DNA of 64,000 bases from JAGLOK01 sp963676355 (lineage in GTDB: Bacteria; Bacillota; Clostridia; Christensenellales; UMGS416). The stretch is taken from assembly GCA_963676355.1 (NCBI GenBank), contig OY781093.1, positions 2,542,001 through 2,606,000 of the forward strand. The letters run 5' to 3'. The position numbers were made by a program, and so were the translations under genes. Below are positions 34,291 through 42,432 of the stretch, piece by piece (position 1 is the stretch's first letter; every line of letters starts with the position of its first letter). The notes under the pieces are model-generated. The model was not told where the DNA came from. It ran no database searches and saw only the letters and a program-made list of their open reading frames with translations.

Positions 34291-35391
34291 ATGGCAAAAA
34301 AAACAATAGCGATTTTAACCAGCGGAGGCGACGCCCCCGGAATGAACACAGCGGTGTGGGCGGCGGCTCAGGCTGCACACGACAAGGGCATGAACATTCT
34401 CGGAATCAGGCATGGATATACAGGCCTATTTCCAGCCGATGATGAAAAAGATTTGGTTAAATCGCTCAAGCATACAGTTATAAATATCGATGAACGTGTC
34501 GCAGACACGATGCTGGATCAAGGTGGCACTACACTCAAAACATCCAGATGCAAAAAGATGTATAAACCAGAAGGTGTAGCTCAGGCTGTAAAATCCCTCA
34601 AAGCTTTCGGCGTTGAAGGACTTATTGTCGTAGGCGGTGACGGTTCATTCCGAGGCGCACAGAAAATCGGTCACGCAGGAATTCCCACAATTGGTCTGCC
34701 CGGTACCATCGACAATGACTTGGCATACTCTGACTATACCATAGGATTTGACACAGTGTGCAACACAGCAGTTGATTCTATCATGAAAATCCGCGACACA
34801 ATGAAGTCACACAACAGAATCGGCATCGTAGAAGTTATGGGTCGCGACTGCGGAGACATCGCACTATACACTGCGCTTGCTGGCGGTGCGGACTTTGTTC
34901 TTGTGCCCGAGATGCAGGAAAACTATGATATCGAAAAGAACCCATTCAGCATTAATGAGCTTCTCCCCCACTTAGATGCTATGTGGAAAGCGGACAAGCA
35001 CTATGGAATAATCCTTATCGCTGAGGGTGTATATGCAGACAAAAAGTATGGAATCAAAAACCCAGCAAAACGTCTGAGAAAATTAATCGAGAAAAAAAGT
35101 AATGGAAAATACGAAGTGCGTGAAACTGTGCTTGGCTATATGCAACGCGGCGGCACTCCGACTATGTTTGACAGACGCCTTGCAATCCAGTCAGCGCACA
35201 TAGCCGTTGACCTTCTTGATGAAGGAATCGACAAACTCAAAGCTGGCGAAGAGCTGGAAGAAATCAATCGCGTAGTTGGAATCATCAGCAACAAGATGGT
35301 TACAATGAGCATTGACGAAGCACTTCAAAAGCCAAAATTCTTCGACTGCGACATGTACAACTTGGTAAACTCTCTTTCAACTTCGAGGTAA
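34291..35391 (+). CDS. pfkA: 6-phosphofructokinase, ATP-type
   Basis: Phosphorylates fructose 6-phosphate in glycolysis. The 366-residue protein has the nucleotide loop TSGGDAPGMN (10-19), GGDGSFRGA at 115-123 and the catalytic loop PGTIDND at 137-143 with Asp141. Gly in GGDGS and Gly in PGTID indicate ATP use; pyrophosphate enzymes usually have GGDDS and PKTID. It is about 45 residues longer than the classic 320-residue PfkA, closer to the 'mixed-substrate' group. It lies two bases after mtrB with an AGGAG site, so the two are co-transcribed from the mtrB promoter. Confidence 0.94.
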   Translation: MAKKTIAILTSGGDAPGMNTAVWAAAQAAHDKGMNILGIRHGYTGLFPADDEKDLVKSLKHTVINIDERVADTMLDQGGTTLKTSRCKKMYKPEGVAQAVKSLKAFGVEGLIVVGGDGSFRGAQKIGHAGIPTIGLPGTIDNDLAYSDYTIGFDTVCNTAVDSIMKIRDTMKSHNRIGIVEVMGRDCGDIALYTALAGGADFVLVPEMQENYDIEKNPFSINELLPHLDAMWKADKHYGIILIAEGVYADKKYGIKNPAKRLRKLIEKKSNGKYEVRETVLGYMQRGGTPTMFDRRLAIQSAHIAVDLLDEGIDKLKAGEELEEINRVVGIISNKMVTMSIDEALQKPKFFDCDMYNLVNSLSTSR

Positions 35392-35399
35392 TACTTTCT

Positions 35400-36767
35400 T
35401 TGAAAGGTCCTGTTGTAAAAAACAAAGAACTCATAAACATCCACATAGAATCGTTAAATGCCAATGGCCAGGGCGTTGGTAGAATTAACGGCTATGTGGT
35501 GTTTGTAATAGGCGCTTTGCCTGGTGAGGTTTGCAAGGCACAGGTTATTAAAGTCACCCAAAAATACGCAGTTGCAAAGCTTATAAAGTATCAAACTGAG
35601 TCAAAACTTCGCACAACTCCCAAATGCCAGCATTTTGGAAAATGCGGCGGATGCCAGCTTCAGCACATGAAATATCCGGCACAGCTTTTGTTTAAGCAAA
35701 GCAAAGTTATAAACGCACTTACCAAAATCGGTGGAATTAAGAAAAGTGTTGTACAGCCAACTATTGGAATGGAAAAACCATGGTATTACAGAAATAAGTC
35801 CATTTTTTCAGCTGCGAATAATACTGAAAACACAATTCTCGGTATGTATCAACCTCATTCACACAGGATTGTAGATATTGAAAAATGTTATATTGCTGAC
35901 CGCAAAATAAACGATGCTTTAAAGGCCTCTAAAGAATGGATTGGACGCTCTAAAATTTTAGCCTTTAACGACCAGACAGGCAGAGGCGATTTGCGCGGTA
36001 TATTTGCACGTGTTGCAAAAAACACAGGTCAGGTAATGGTGGGCGCTGTAACTCGCTCAGAATCTCTTCCGGGGGCCGAAACATTCACAGCTTTACTAAG
36101 AAGAGTAGACAATGATATAGTATCCATCTTTCAAAACATAAACTCAGCACCAAAAGGTGAACGTTTATCATATGACACTAACTTTTTGTGGGGTACAAAA
36201 ACAATAAGGGACACTCTTGGCAAATTGAAATTTGACATATCCCCCTATTCGTTTTATCAGGTAAACCCTGAGCAGACTTTAAAACTTTATGACAAAGTGC
36301 TGGAATTCAGCGAGCTTACAGGAAAAGAGCGTGTTCTTGACGCTTTCTGCGGTGTAGGAACTATCGGGCAATATATTGCCGCACACTGCAAAGAAGTCAT
36401 TGGAATTGAGTCATCAACGGATGCTATTAATGATGCAATAGAAAACAGCAAAAGAAACAATATCCGAAATACCAGCTATCTTGCCGGTGACTGTGCGGAC
36501 ATTCTTCCCCAGCTTGTAGATGCGGATAAAAACTTTGATGTTATAATAATTGATCCTCCAAGAAAAGGTTGCGATGATCACTTAATCCGTGAACTTAAAA
36601 AGGCTGCTGCGGCAAAAATAGTATACGTTTCGTGCAATCCGGCAACAATGGCAAGAGACATTAAAGAGCTTAAAAAAGCAGATTATATAGTGGAAAAGGT
36701 TCAACCTTTTGATATGTTCCCACAGACTGATCATGTGGAAACAGTTTGCCTACTGACAATAAAATAG
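35400..36767 (+). CDS. rlmD: 23S rRNA (uracil-5)-methyltransferase, RlmD/TrmA family
   Basis: A 455-residue S-adenosylmethionine-dependent RNA methyltransferase. An N-terminal TRAM domain covers about residues 1-60. Cys76, Cys82 and Cys85 (CQHFGKCGGC), with a later cysteine in EKCYIAD, give the [4Fe-4S] site. The Rossmann motif is LDAFCGVGTIGQYIA, the catalytic loop is IDPPRKGC, and the nucleophile is Cys412 in YVSCNPATMARD. Firmicutes call this group RumA/RlmCD; the target uridine is uncertain. The start codon is a TTG eight bases after the pfkA stop, with GAGG twelve bases upstream; no better start is seen before the TRAM domain. Confidence 0.9.
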   Translation: MKGPVVKNKELINIHIESLNANGQGVGRINGYVVFVIGALPGEVCKAQVIKVTQKYAVAKLIKYQTESKLRTTPKCQHFGKCGGCQLQHMKYPAQLLFKQSKVINALTKIGGIKKSVVQPTIGMEKPWYYRNKSIFSAANNTENTILGMYQPHSHRIVDIEKCYIADRKINDALKASKEWIGRSKILAFNDQTGRGDLRGIFARVAKNTGQVMVGAVTRSESLPGAETFTALLRRVDNDIVSIFQNINSAPKGERLSYDTNFLWGTKTIRDTLGKLKFDISPYSFYQVNPEQTLKLYDKVLEFSELTGKERVLDAFCGVGTIGQYIAAHCKEVIGIESSTDAINDAIENSKRNNIRNTSYLAGDCADILPQLVDADKNFDVIIIDPPRKGCDDHLIRELKKAAAAKIVYVSCNPATMARDIKELKKADYIVEKVQPFDMFPQTDHVETVCLLTIK

Positions 36768-36876
36768 ATTTATAATCCCCGAGAATGGATTATTCAAGAA
36801 TTTTTCATGTTATTATTCTTTATTTCTTAGATTAGTAGCAAAAGTACTAGATAAAACAACATATCCTCTATATTAT

Positions 36877-36905
36877 TTATACAAGAGATATATTATTTTG
36901 TATAA
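36877..36905. repeat. Inverted repeat in the promoter region of the GFA gene
   Basis: Arms TTATACAA (36877-36884) and TTGTATAA (36898-36905) with a 13-base spacer. It lies 110 bases before the GFA gene in a 248-base AT-rich gap and may be an operator; base composition makes chance possible. Confidence 0.3.
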
Positions 36906-37015
36906 TAAAATGCTGCTTAATCATCAAGATATCCAGACTTCACTTTATAAAATGTATGTTTTTAAAATAAAGCGAACCAAACAACAAAAGATAAATTAAG
37001 AAGGAAAATTTTTTT

Positions 37016-37420
37016 ATGAAATATTTTGGATCATGCCTCTGCGGTGAGGTTACTTATGAAATAGAAGGAAATTTTGAAAATTTTTATCTTTGCCATTGTG
37101 AACGATGTCGAAAAGATACAGGTTCAGCACATGCAGCCAATCTATTTTCTTCTACAGCAAAATTAAAGTGGCTTTCTGGTCAAGAAAAAACTAAAACGTT
37201 TAATTTTCGTTCAGAAGGTCACATAAAAAGCTTTTGTACTAACTGTGGATCAGCTTTACCAAATATACAAATGGACGGAAAACTGCTAGTCGTTCCCGCA
37301 GGAAGTATTGACAGTGATATAAACATAAAGCCACAAGGACATATCTATTATGCAAACAAAGCAAATTGGGATACTGAACTTGAGAAAATACCTAAGTTTG
37401 AAGAGCTCCCATCTGAATGA
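37016..37420 (+). CDS. GFA-family (CENP-V/GFA domain) protein
   Basis: A 134-residue zinc-binding protein of the glutathione-dependent formaldehyde-activating-like family. Cysteines CLCG near residue 7, CHCERC near 27 and CTNCGS near 80 match the CxCG, CHCxxC and CxxCG zinc ligands, and the KDTGSAHAANLF strand is conserved. The name is historical: most members are not shown to act on formaldehyde, and clostridia generally lack glutathione. Its stop codon lies inside a perfect Fur-type box. Codon and base use in this area is more AT-rich than in the neighbouring pfkA/rlmD block, suggesting an accessory region. Confidence 0.88.
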   Translation: MKYFGSCLCGEVTYEIEGNFENFYLCHCERCRKDTGSAHAANLFSSTAKLKWLSGQEKTKTFNFRSEGHIKSFCTNCGSALPNIQMDGKLLVVPAGSIDSDINIKPQGHIYYANKANWDTELEKIPKFEELPSE

Positions 37421-37432
37421 TAATCATTATCA
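37418..37432. promoter_or_regulatory. Perfect 7-1-7 Fur-type box
   Basis: The 15 bases TGATAATCATTATCA match the Gram-positive Fur consensus (7-1-7 arms TGATAAT and ATTATCA) at every position; PerR and Zur boxes differ at arm ends. The first three bases are the stop codon of the GFA gene. A TTTGAA (37397-37402), 16-base spacer and GATAAT (37419-37424) could be a promoter that the box would block. A terminator follows about 45 bases later. Confidence 0.6.
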
Positions 37433-37472
37433 TTACTTCTAATAAACGTTTTGCATTTTAATAGCGATACCT

Positions 37473-37504
37473 AAGAGATTAGCTTGCCAGTCTCTTTTTC
37501 TTTT
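37473..37504 (+). terminator. Terminator downstream of the Fur box
   Basis: An 8-bp stem with one G-T pair (AAGAGATT with AGTCTCTT), loop AGCTTGCC and tail TTTCTTTT. It may end the GFA transcript, or a roughly 75-base RNA starting at the Fur box. Confidence 0.65.
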
Positions 37505-37584
37505 AATCAATGTCGTATATATCCGCCGCTTAACTTACTATTTATTGAATTTATAAAGCAGTATGATAATATATTATAGGAGTA

Positions 37585-37603
37585 AAAAAGGTATTACCTT
37601 TTT
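37585..37603. promoter_or_regulatory. 19-bp inverted repeat before the kinase-like gene
   Basis: Arms AAAAAGGTA (37585-37593) and TACCTTTTT (37595-37603) around a single base. With no loop it cannot be a normal hairpin, so it is more likely an operator at the promoter of the gene starting at 37632. Confidence 0.4.
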
Positions 37604-37631
37604 ATAATTGCAAAAGATTGGCGAAAAGTGT

Positions 37632-38513
37632 ATGAAAAAAAACGTAGAAAAAATATTACATGACTTTAATACAAATGGATATGAAAATTTCACATATCTT
37701 TATAATACTAATGGCACCAAAGTTATTGAACACAAATTTCTCACTGGGTATTTAATAAAAATTTCAGGAAAAGAAAAAAGTGTTTCTGATATTCAAATGA
37801 GTATTTTGAATGATCTGCCGGACAACTTAGATAATGTCAGCAGGATATATTACAACCAAGTGTTTATGGATGATGATTCTAATAAAACATTAGAAATCAT
37901 TAAAAAACTATCTGGTGCGCCCAAAGAGTTGTACACTTTGGAAGAAACGAAGGACGTTATTAAAGCTACTAAAGAATTAAATTTAATGCTAAATAAAAGC
38001 TCAGATGTTTTTTTTGACTCACTTCCTAATCTAAAAGATTTATTCTATGGGATGGTTGCAAATACTAAAGACAAAGATATAAAAAATATCGCAGATAAAA
38101 TAATGAATTCTCCTTCTTTTGATACTTTTATTAATTCAAAAGACTGTGGTATACTAGTCGCCGACTTGGTCACTGACAATATTTTATTAAGCAATAGTAT
38201 AAATTTTATAGATTTAGATCCTTTTATTTACGCTCCAAAAAGCCTTCAAGTTGCAATACTGTTGTCTTCTAACATCCTGTTGCAGGAGAGTAATTTTAAA
38301 AACATATGTTTGTTGAAAATTGAAGAGTATTATAAGATATGGGGAAAACCAAAGGTTCATAAAACAGACTTAATTGCATTAACGATTTTTCCATTATTAA
38401 TTTTGACTATGAAACAAGTTGATTATAATGCGATTGTCGAAGATGAAAAATCACTTTATTACAGAATGAAAGTTTTGCTTGAGTTCCTTTTAAATGAAAT
38501 CAAAAAATTGTAA
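37632..38513 (+). CDS. Unrecognised protein with a kinase-like catalytic pattern
   Basis: A 293-residue AT-rich gene whose family I do not recognise. The segment ADLVTDNILL puts Asp178 and Asn183 at the D-x4-N spacing of the catalytic loop of aminoglycoside-phosphotransferase and protein-kinase folds. NFIDLDPF eleven residues later resembles the metal-binding DFG/DxD strand (Asp194, Asp196). An N-terminal GYLIKIS strand could hold the ATP lysine. The usual His before the catalytic Asp is absent. No signal or transmembrane helix. The ATG at 37632 has a poor ribosome binding site; a TTG at 37608 is the alternative. A palindrome lies just upstream and a GNAT gene just downstream. Call it hypothetical; the kinase link is inference. 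Confidence 0.6.
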   Translation: MKKNVEKILHDFNTNGYENFTYLYNTNGTKVIEHKFLTGYLIKISGKEKSVSDIQMSILNDLPDNLDNVSRIYYNQVFMDDDSNKTLEIIKKLSGAPKELYTLEETKDVIKATKELNLMLNKSSDVFFDSLPNLKDLFYGMVANTKDKDIKNIADKIMNSPSFDTFINSKDCGILVADLVTDNILLSNSINFIDLDPFIYAPKSLQVAILLSSNILLQESNFKNICLLKIEEYYKIWGKPKVHKTDLIALTIFPLLILTMKQVDYNAIVEDEKSLYYRMKVLLEFLLNEIKKL

Positions 38514-38522
38514 GGAGAAATT

Positions 38523-39080
38523 ATGCTTTTTAAAACCTACGAAACACCAAGGCTTATTTTGAAAACTCTTGAACCATCTCATGCGGATGCAGTTCTTGAT
38601 TATTACACTAGAAACAAAGAATTCCTAGGAGAGTGGGAGCCTGTACGAGATGCTAGCTTTTATACAATTGAAACTCAAAAAAAGCAGCTTGAAGAAGATC
38701 TAAAACAAATTGAAGATAAAAATATGGTTAAACTATGGATTTTCAAAAAAGATAACGAGGATAAAGCAATCGGCTCGTTTGCATTTTCTAATATCATTTA
38801 CGGTGCTTTCCTTTCATGCTTTGTTGGTTACAAGCTTGATTCAAATGAAATAAACAATGGATTTATGACCGAAGCCTTAAAAAAAGGAATCGAGATAATG
38901 TTTGAAGAATATGGACTCCACAGAATTGAAGCCAATATCATGCCAAAAAACAAACGCTCTATGAGCGTTGTTCAGAAACTAAATTTCCAAAACGAAGGTA
39001 TCGCGCGCTCATATCTTAAAATTAATGGAGTGTGGGAAGATCACATTCACATGGTCTTGTTAAACGATAAATTGCGGTGA
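38523..39080 (+). CDS. GNAT acetyltransferase, RimJ/RimL type
   Basis: A 185-residue acetyltransferase. ETPRLILKTLEPSHADAVLDY is the standard opening of the RimJ/RimL/YdaF group, GYKLDSNEINNGFMTEALKKG holds the acetyl-CoA strand and helix, and NKRSMSVVQKLNFQNEG with WEDHIHMVLL forms the family C-terminus. Members acetylate the N-terminal amine of ribosomal proteins or detoxify small molecules; the substrate is unknown here. It follows the kinase-like gene by nine bases with a GGAG site, so they are likely co-transcribed. Confidence 0.9.
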   Translation: MLFKTYETPRLILKTLEPSHADAVLDYYTRNKEFLGEWEPVRDASFYTIETQKKQLEEDLKQIEDKNMVKLWIFKKDNEDKAIGSFAFSNIIYGAFLSCFVGYKLDSNEINNGFMTEALKKGIEIMFEEYGLHRIEANIMPKNKRSMSVVQKLNFQNEGIARSYLKINGVWEDHIHMVLLNDKLR

Positions 39081-39347
39081 TTCTCTTGATATATGCGATT
39101 TTTTTGATAAGGTTTGATATTTTTTGCAATATGATATAATAAATTAATAAAAATAGATATCGATTAAGTAAATAGTGTAATTTTCTAATATTCCATCTTA
39201 GAAAAATTTTATAATTCATGTATCTATGATTGCTTTTTTGGTGCTTTTTGATTTAATCAAAGCTTATATATTCATTCGATTAGTGTTTAATTGAGTTGTT
39301 TATTATTAACTGAAGCTATATGCAAGGCGCGTACTATGGGGTAAATA

Positions 39348-41084
39348 ATGAAAAAATATATAAAGTATATTCCGCTGATAATCATAATTGTTTTACTTAC
39401 AATAGGCGCTAGTGCTTTTTTCGCGCACAGAAAAAGACCGGATTCCACCAATTACATAAGCCAAAATGGAAATCTCAATCTCAAAAACTGGAACTGGTCA
39501 GAAAGTCCAGTCATCGAATTGAACGGAGAGTGGAACTTCTACCCCGATATTTTAAAAGAAGAATTATCGAAATCAGATTCAGTAATAAAAAATGTCCCTC
39601 ATTTTTGGGAAAGTGACACTGATTTGGATTTTTCACCATACGGCTTCGGCACTTATCATCTGAATGTGTCAGGCCTTAACCCCGATGATATATATGCACT
39701 TCAAATAACCGACGAAGTTACTGCCTATCGTTTATATGTGAATGATAAGATTGTAGCTCAAAACGGAAAACCTGGAGCATCAAAAGATAATTCCCGTCCT
39801 CAGTGGAAGCCTTTGCAGGCAGCATTTTCATCAGACGATCACGGCAGGGCTGTGTTCATTATGGAAATCTCAAACTATGATTATTATCGCGGAGGGTTCT
39901 GGAACAATATCAAAATTGGCTCCTTAGAAAACATAATTCGCCAATCGCAGAAAACTAATCTGATGGATATGTTCTTAGCTACTTCAATATTATTAATCGG
40001 GTTTCTCAATCTATTTTTGTTTTTCTTATATAAAAAGCGTGGCAAAGCTCCCCTGTTTTTTTCATTCTTCTGCTTTTCAATGGGGCTTCGTGTACTGGTA
40101 ACCGGACAGAGGCTGGTCACAGGTTTGCTGCCGTCACTTGACTGGCATTTTTTGGTCAAAGCAGAATACCTTCTCGGCTATTTATTGCTGCCTCTATTTG
40201 GTTTATTTGCAATAAATCTCTTTGATGAGTACCCGGGCAAAAAATTTCTTCGCAAACTGTTTTATACTTTAGCTGTTATAAGCATTCTCTTTGTAATTTT
40301 TACTCCAAATTCTGTATACACGATTGGGCTCGCACCTTATAAATGGGTGTCTATAATTTATATAATCAGCTTTATATATTCGATATTTAGAGTAAACATT
40401 CAAAACACTAGAGAAATTATCTTGCTCATAATAGCGTCTATCGGAATATTCATTTCTATTATAAAAGAGACTATAGTCGGCGGAAGTGTATCTTGGCTAC
40501 CTTTTGCAACATTAAACGTAATAGTGTGCTTTACCTTTATAACTTTCCTTGAACTTTTTCACTTCATTCAAAAGAATGAGCTGCTTGGCATGAGAGCCTT
40601 TTTAGATCCTTTAACCGGTTTATTTAACAGGGCTTATCTTAAAGAGCTGGAAGCTAGCAGCAGCGCTCCCGACAACACTAAAGAAACATACCTAATGTTT
40701 ATGGACTTAGATTCATTTAAGGTCATAAACGATACTTACGGACATAAAATCGGTGACTTCATTTTGCAGGAAACAGGCAAAAGGCTTAAAAATCTCCTTA
40801 GAAATACAGATGTCGTCTGCAGGTATGGCGGTGATGAATTTGTCATTATCATTGATGACTGCGAAGAGAATATAAAAATAATCGCAGAGAGAATCCTGCA
40901 AAAAATAAAAGAACCATTTATCCAAGAAGAAAAAAGCTTCAGCATAAGTGCAAGCATTGGGATAACAAAAGTCCACTCTGGTTGGGATGAAATTGAAACT
41001 ATGATTCGCAACAGCGACAATGCAATGTACACTGCTAAGCAAAACGGCAAAAATCAATATTACCTATGGGAAAGCAATGCGTAA
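39348..41084 (+). CDS. Membrane diguanylate cyclase with 7TMR-DISM-like sensor
   Basis: A 578-residue enzyme that makes cyclic di-GMP from two GTP. It has an N-terminal membrane helix (about 5-27) and an extracytoplasmic beta-sandwich region (about 45-190, with WNFYPDIL and GFGTYHLNV) like 7TMR-DISMED2 ligand-binding domains. Seven transmembrane helices (about 205-400) come before a C-terminal GGDEF domain. The active-site motif is exactly GGDEF at 494-498, and the inhibitory I-site RxxD is Arg485-Asp488, five residues before it, so it is likely active and feedback-inhibited. A 267-base AT-rich gap upstream holds a likely promoter (TATAAT near 39132). The gene is convergent with the dioxygenase gene. 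Confidence 0.92.
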   Translation: MKKYIKYIPLIIIIVLLTIGASAFFAHRKRPDSTNYISQNGNLNLKNWNWSESPVIELNGEWNFYPDILKEELSKSDSVIKNVPHFWESDTDLDFSPYGFGTYHLNVSGLNPDDIYALQITDEVTAYRLYVNDKIVAQNGKPGASKDNSRPQWKPLQAAFSSDDHGRAVFIMEISNYDYYRGGFWNNIKIGSLENIIRQSQKTNLMDMFLATSILLIGFLNLFLFFLYKKRGKAPLFFSFFCFSMGLRVLVTGQRLVTGLLPSLDWHFLVKAEYLLGYLLLPLFGLFAINLFDEYPGKKFLRKLFYTLAVISILFVIFTPNSVYTIGLAPYKWVSIIYIISFIYSIFRVNIQNTREIILLIIASIGIFISIIKETIVGGSVSWLPFATLNVIVCFTFITFLELFHFIQKNELLGMRAFLDPLTGLFNRAYLKELEASSSAPDNTKETYLMFMDLDSFKVINDTYGHKIGDFILQETGKRLKNLLRNTDVVCRYGGDEFVIIIDDCEENIKIIAERILQKIKEPFIQEEKSFSISASIGITKVHSGWDEIETMIRNSDNAMYTAKQNGKNQYYLWESNA

Positions 41085-41126
41085 AAATAATTCTGAATTT
41101 GAAATCAGTTTTTTAACAAACGTAAC

Positions 41127-41927
41127 TCATTCCCACAAAAAAGCAACTGACCTTTTTCCCGCTATATAATCATCAAAAATAACTTCACCTTTTGTTCCAG
41201 CCGCACCAGCGCACACATGCAAAGGCAAAAGATGTTCGCTTCTTGGGTGACAGTATCTGGCGTTTGGCGCTTTCTCCCATTCAACCAGTTTACTTTTCCG
41301 CTCACTTTCAGTAATATCCATCGTTATTGTTTCAATAAGCCAATCCTGAAAAGCTTCGTTGCGTGAATCAATAGTATTCTCTCCGCCAAAACTAAACTCA
41401 CGCAGATTGTGAAAAGAAAATCCTGAACCGATAATCAAGATTTCCTCCTGTAGTAAATCCCTTAATGCCATCCCTAAATTTAAGTGCGCTTTTTCATCCA
41501 GGCTATTTAAAAGTGATATCTGAATAGATGGTATATCCGCATTTGGGTACATCATCTTTAAAGGTATATACAGTCCGTGGTCATATCCCCTGTCATCATC
41601 TAATTTATTTTTAATCTCATGCTTTGAGAGAATTTTAGATATTTTATTTGCAAGCGGTGGATTTCCCTTTGACGGATATGTAATGCTATATGCCTCTTCC
41701 GGAAATCCATAATAATCATAAACCATTTTGGGTGACGGGTTTGACTGAATAGTGGCTACACTCTCCTCCCAATGGGCACTAAAAACAACAATAGCTTTAG
41801 GCGTTCTTATTGTATCAGGCAGCTTGTGCATAAATGCATTCATTGCAATATGTCCAGAATCACCTAATATCGGAAGCGGTCCGCCACCATGCGAAAAGTA
41901 TATTATTTGTGCTTTGTTATTTTCCAT
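41127..41927 (-). CDS. LigB-family extradiol dioxygenase (DODA/YgiD type)
   Basis: A 266-residue class III ring-cleaving dioxygenase. Metal ligands are visible as His13 (FSHGGGP), His52 (SAHWEES) and a later histidine in SGFSFHNL. The C-terminal HPRSEHLLPLHV stretch is typical of the DODA/YgiD subgroup, which opens catechol rings such as DOPA with a divalent metal and O2. An oxygen-using enzyme in an apparent anaerobe is notable. It lies 28 bases after an HxlR regulator gene, whose divergent neighbour is a quinone-reductase-like gene, suggesting a catechol/quinone stress set. Confidence 0.88.
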   Translation of the reverse strand: MENNKAQIIYFSHGGGPLPILGDSGHIAMNAFMHKLPDTIRTPKAIVVFSAHWEESVATIQSNPSPKMVYDYYGFPEEAYSITYPSKGNPPLANKISKILSKHEIKNKLDDDRGYDHGLYIPLKMMYPNADIPSIQISLLNSLDEKAHLNLGMALRDLLQEEILIIGSGFSFHNLREFSFGGENTIDSRNEAFQDWLIETITMDITESERKSKLVEWEKAPNARYCHPRSEHLLPLHVCAGAAGTKGEVIFDDYIAGKRSVAFLWE

Positions 41928-41954
41928 ACTTCTTCCTAACTAACTATATTTAAA

Positions 41955-42290
41955 TCATTGCTCACATTTTTTCTGTTGGATATACTTACTTCCCCATTCT
42001 GCAAGGCTTTCTAAAACTCCCTTAAACTCTTCTCCGATATCACTCAATGAATACTCCACACGTGGAGGAACTTCTGCATATACAGTTCTTATAACCAAAC
42101 CATTTTCTTCTAAATCGCGAAGCTGTCTGGTAAGCGTTGTTTGCGTTATATCAGGGAGCTTCTTTTTAAGCTCGCCAAATCTAAGCTTGCCTTCTCCCAG
42201 ATAGTGCAGGATAATCATCGACCACTTCCCAGAAAGAATTTTTTGTGATGTATAATACGGGCATGTACCGAATAAATCTTTTTGTGTCAT
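41955..42290 (-). CDS. HxlR-family regulator with N-terminal cysteine
   Basis: A 111-residue winged-helix dimer of the HxlR family. Markers are SGKWSMIILHYLGEGKLRFGELKKKL (cited here as SGKWSMIILHYL then LRFGELKKKL), the recognition helix region ITQTTLTRQLRDLE and the wing PPRVEYSLSDIG. Cys10 (GTCPYYT) lies where redox/quinone sensors such as YodB, CatR and HypR carry their reactive cysteine. It is divergent from an NmrA-type reductase gene, and a GTATC-N6-GATAC palindrome lies between them 15 bases from its start. A GAGGAG site precedes the ATG. It probably represses itself and both neighbours until it is oxidised or alkylated. Confidence 0.93.
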   Translation of the reverse strand: MTQKDLFGTCPYYTSQKILSGKWSMIILHYLGEGKLRFGELKKKLPDITQTTLTRQLRDLEENGLVIRTVYAEVPPRVEYSLSDIGEEFKGVLESLAEWGSKYIQQKKCEQ

Positions 42291-42304
42291 ATTTCTGCTC
42301 CTCT

Positions 42305-42322
42305 AGTATCTTTTTTGATACT
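42305..42322. promoter_or_regulatory. Candidate HxlR operator
   Basis: Arms AGTATC (42305-42310) and GATACT (42317-42322) around six T. It is placed between the divergent start sites, 15 bases from the HxlR gene, where autorepression would act. Confidence 0.55.
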
Positions 42323-42343
42323 TACCATCTATCATGACAGTTA

Positions 42344-42372
42344 TTGCGTTTTATATTGTTACATAATATAAT
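42344..42372 (+). promoter_or_regulatory. Sigma-A promoter of the NmrA-type reductase
   Basis: TTGCGT (42344-42349), a 17-base spacer and a perfect TATAAT (42367-42372), 60 bases before the ATG. The HxlR operator candidate lies upstream of the -35 box. Confidence 0.6.
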
Positions 42373-42432
42373 GTACTTATAAATGAATTATATCATTAAA
42401 AAACAATAACCGCAATACGGAGGAATATACAT

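Noticed and set aside
36768..39347. Integrated mobile element in the AT-rich accessory stretch
   Set aside because: No integrase, transposase, direct repeats or tRNA edge were seen, only a shift in base composition.
41089..41117. Terminator between the diguanylate cyclase and dioxygenase genes
   Set aside because: The only stem is four base pairs (CTGA/TCAG) before a T run, too weak to call.
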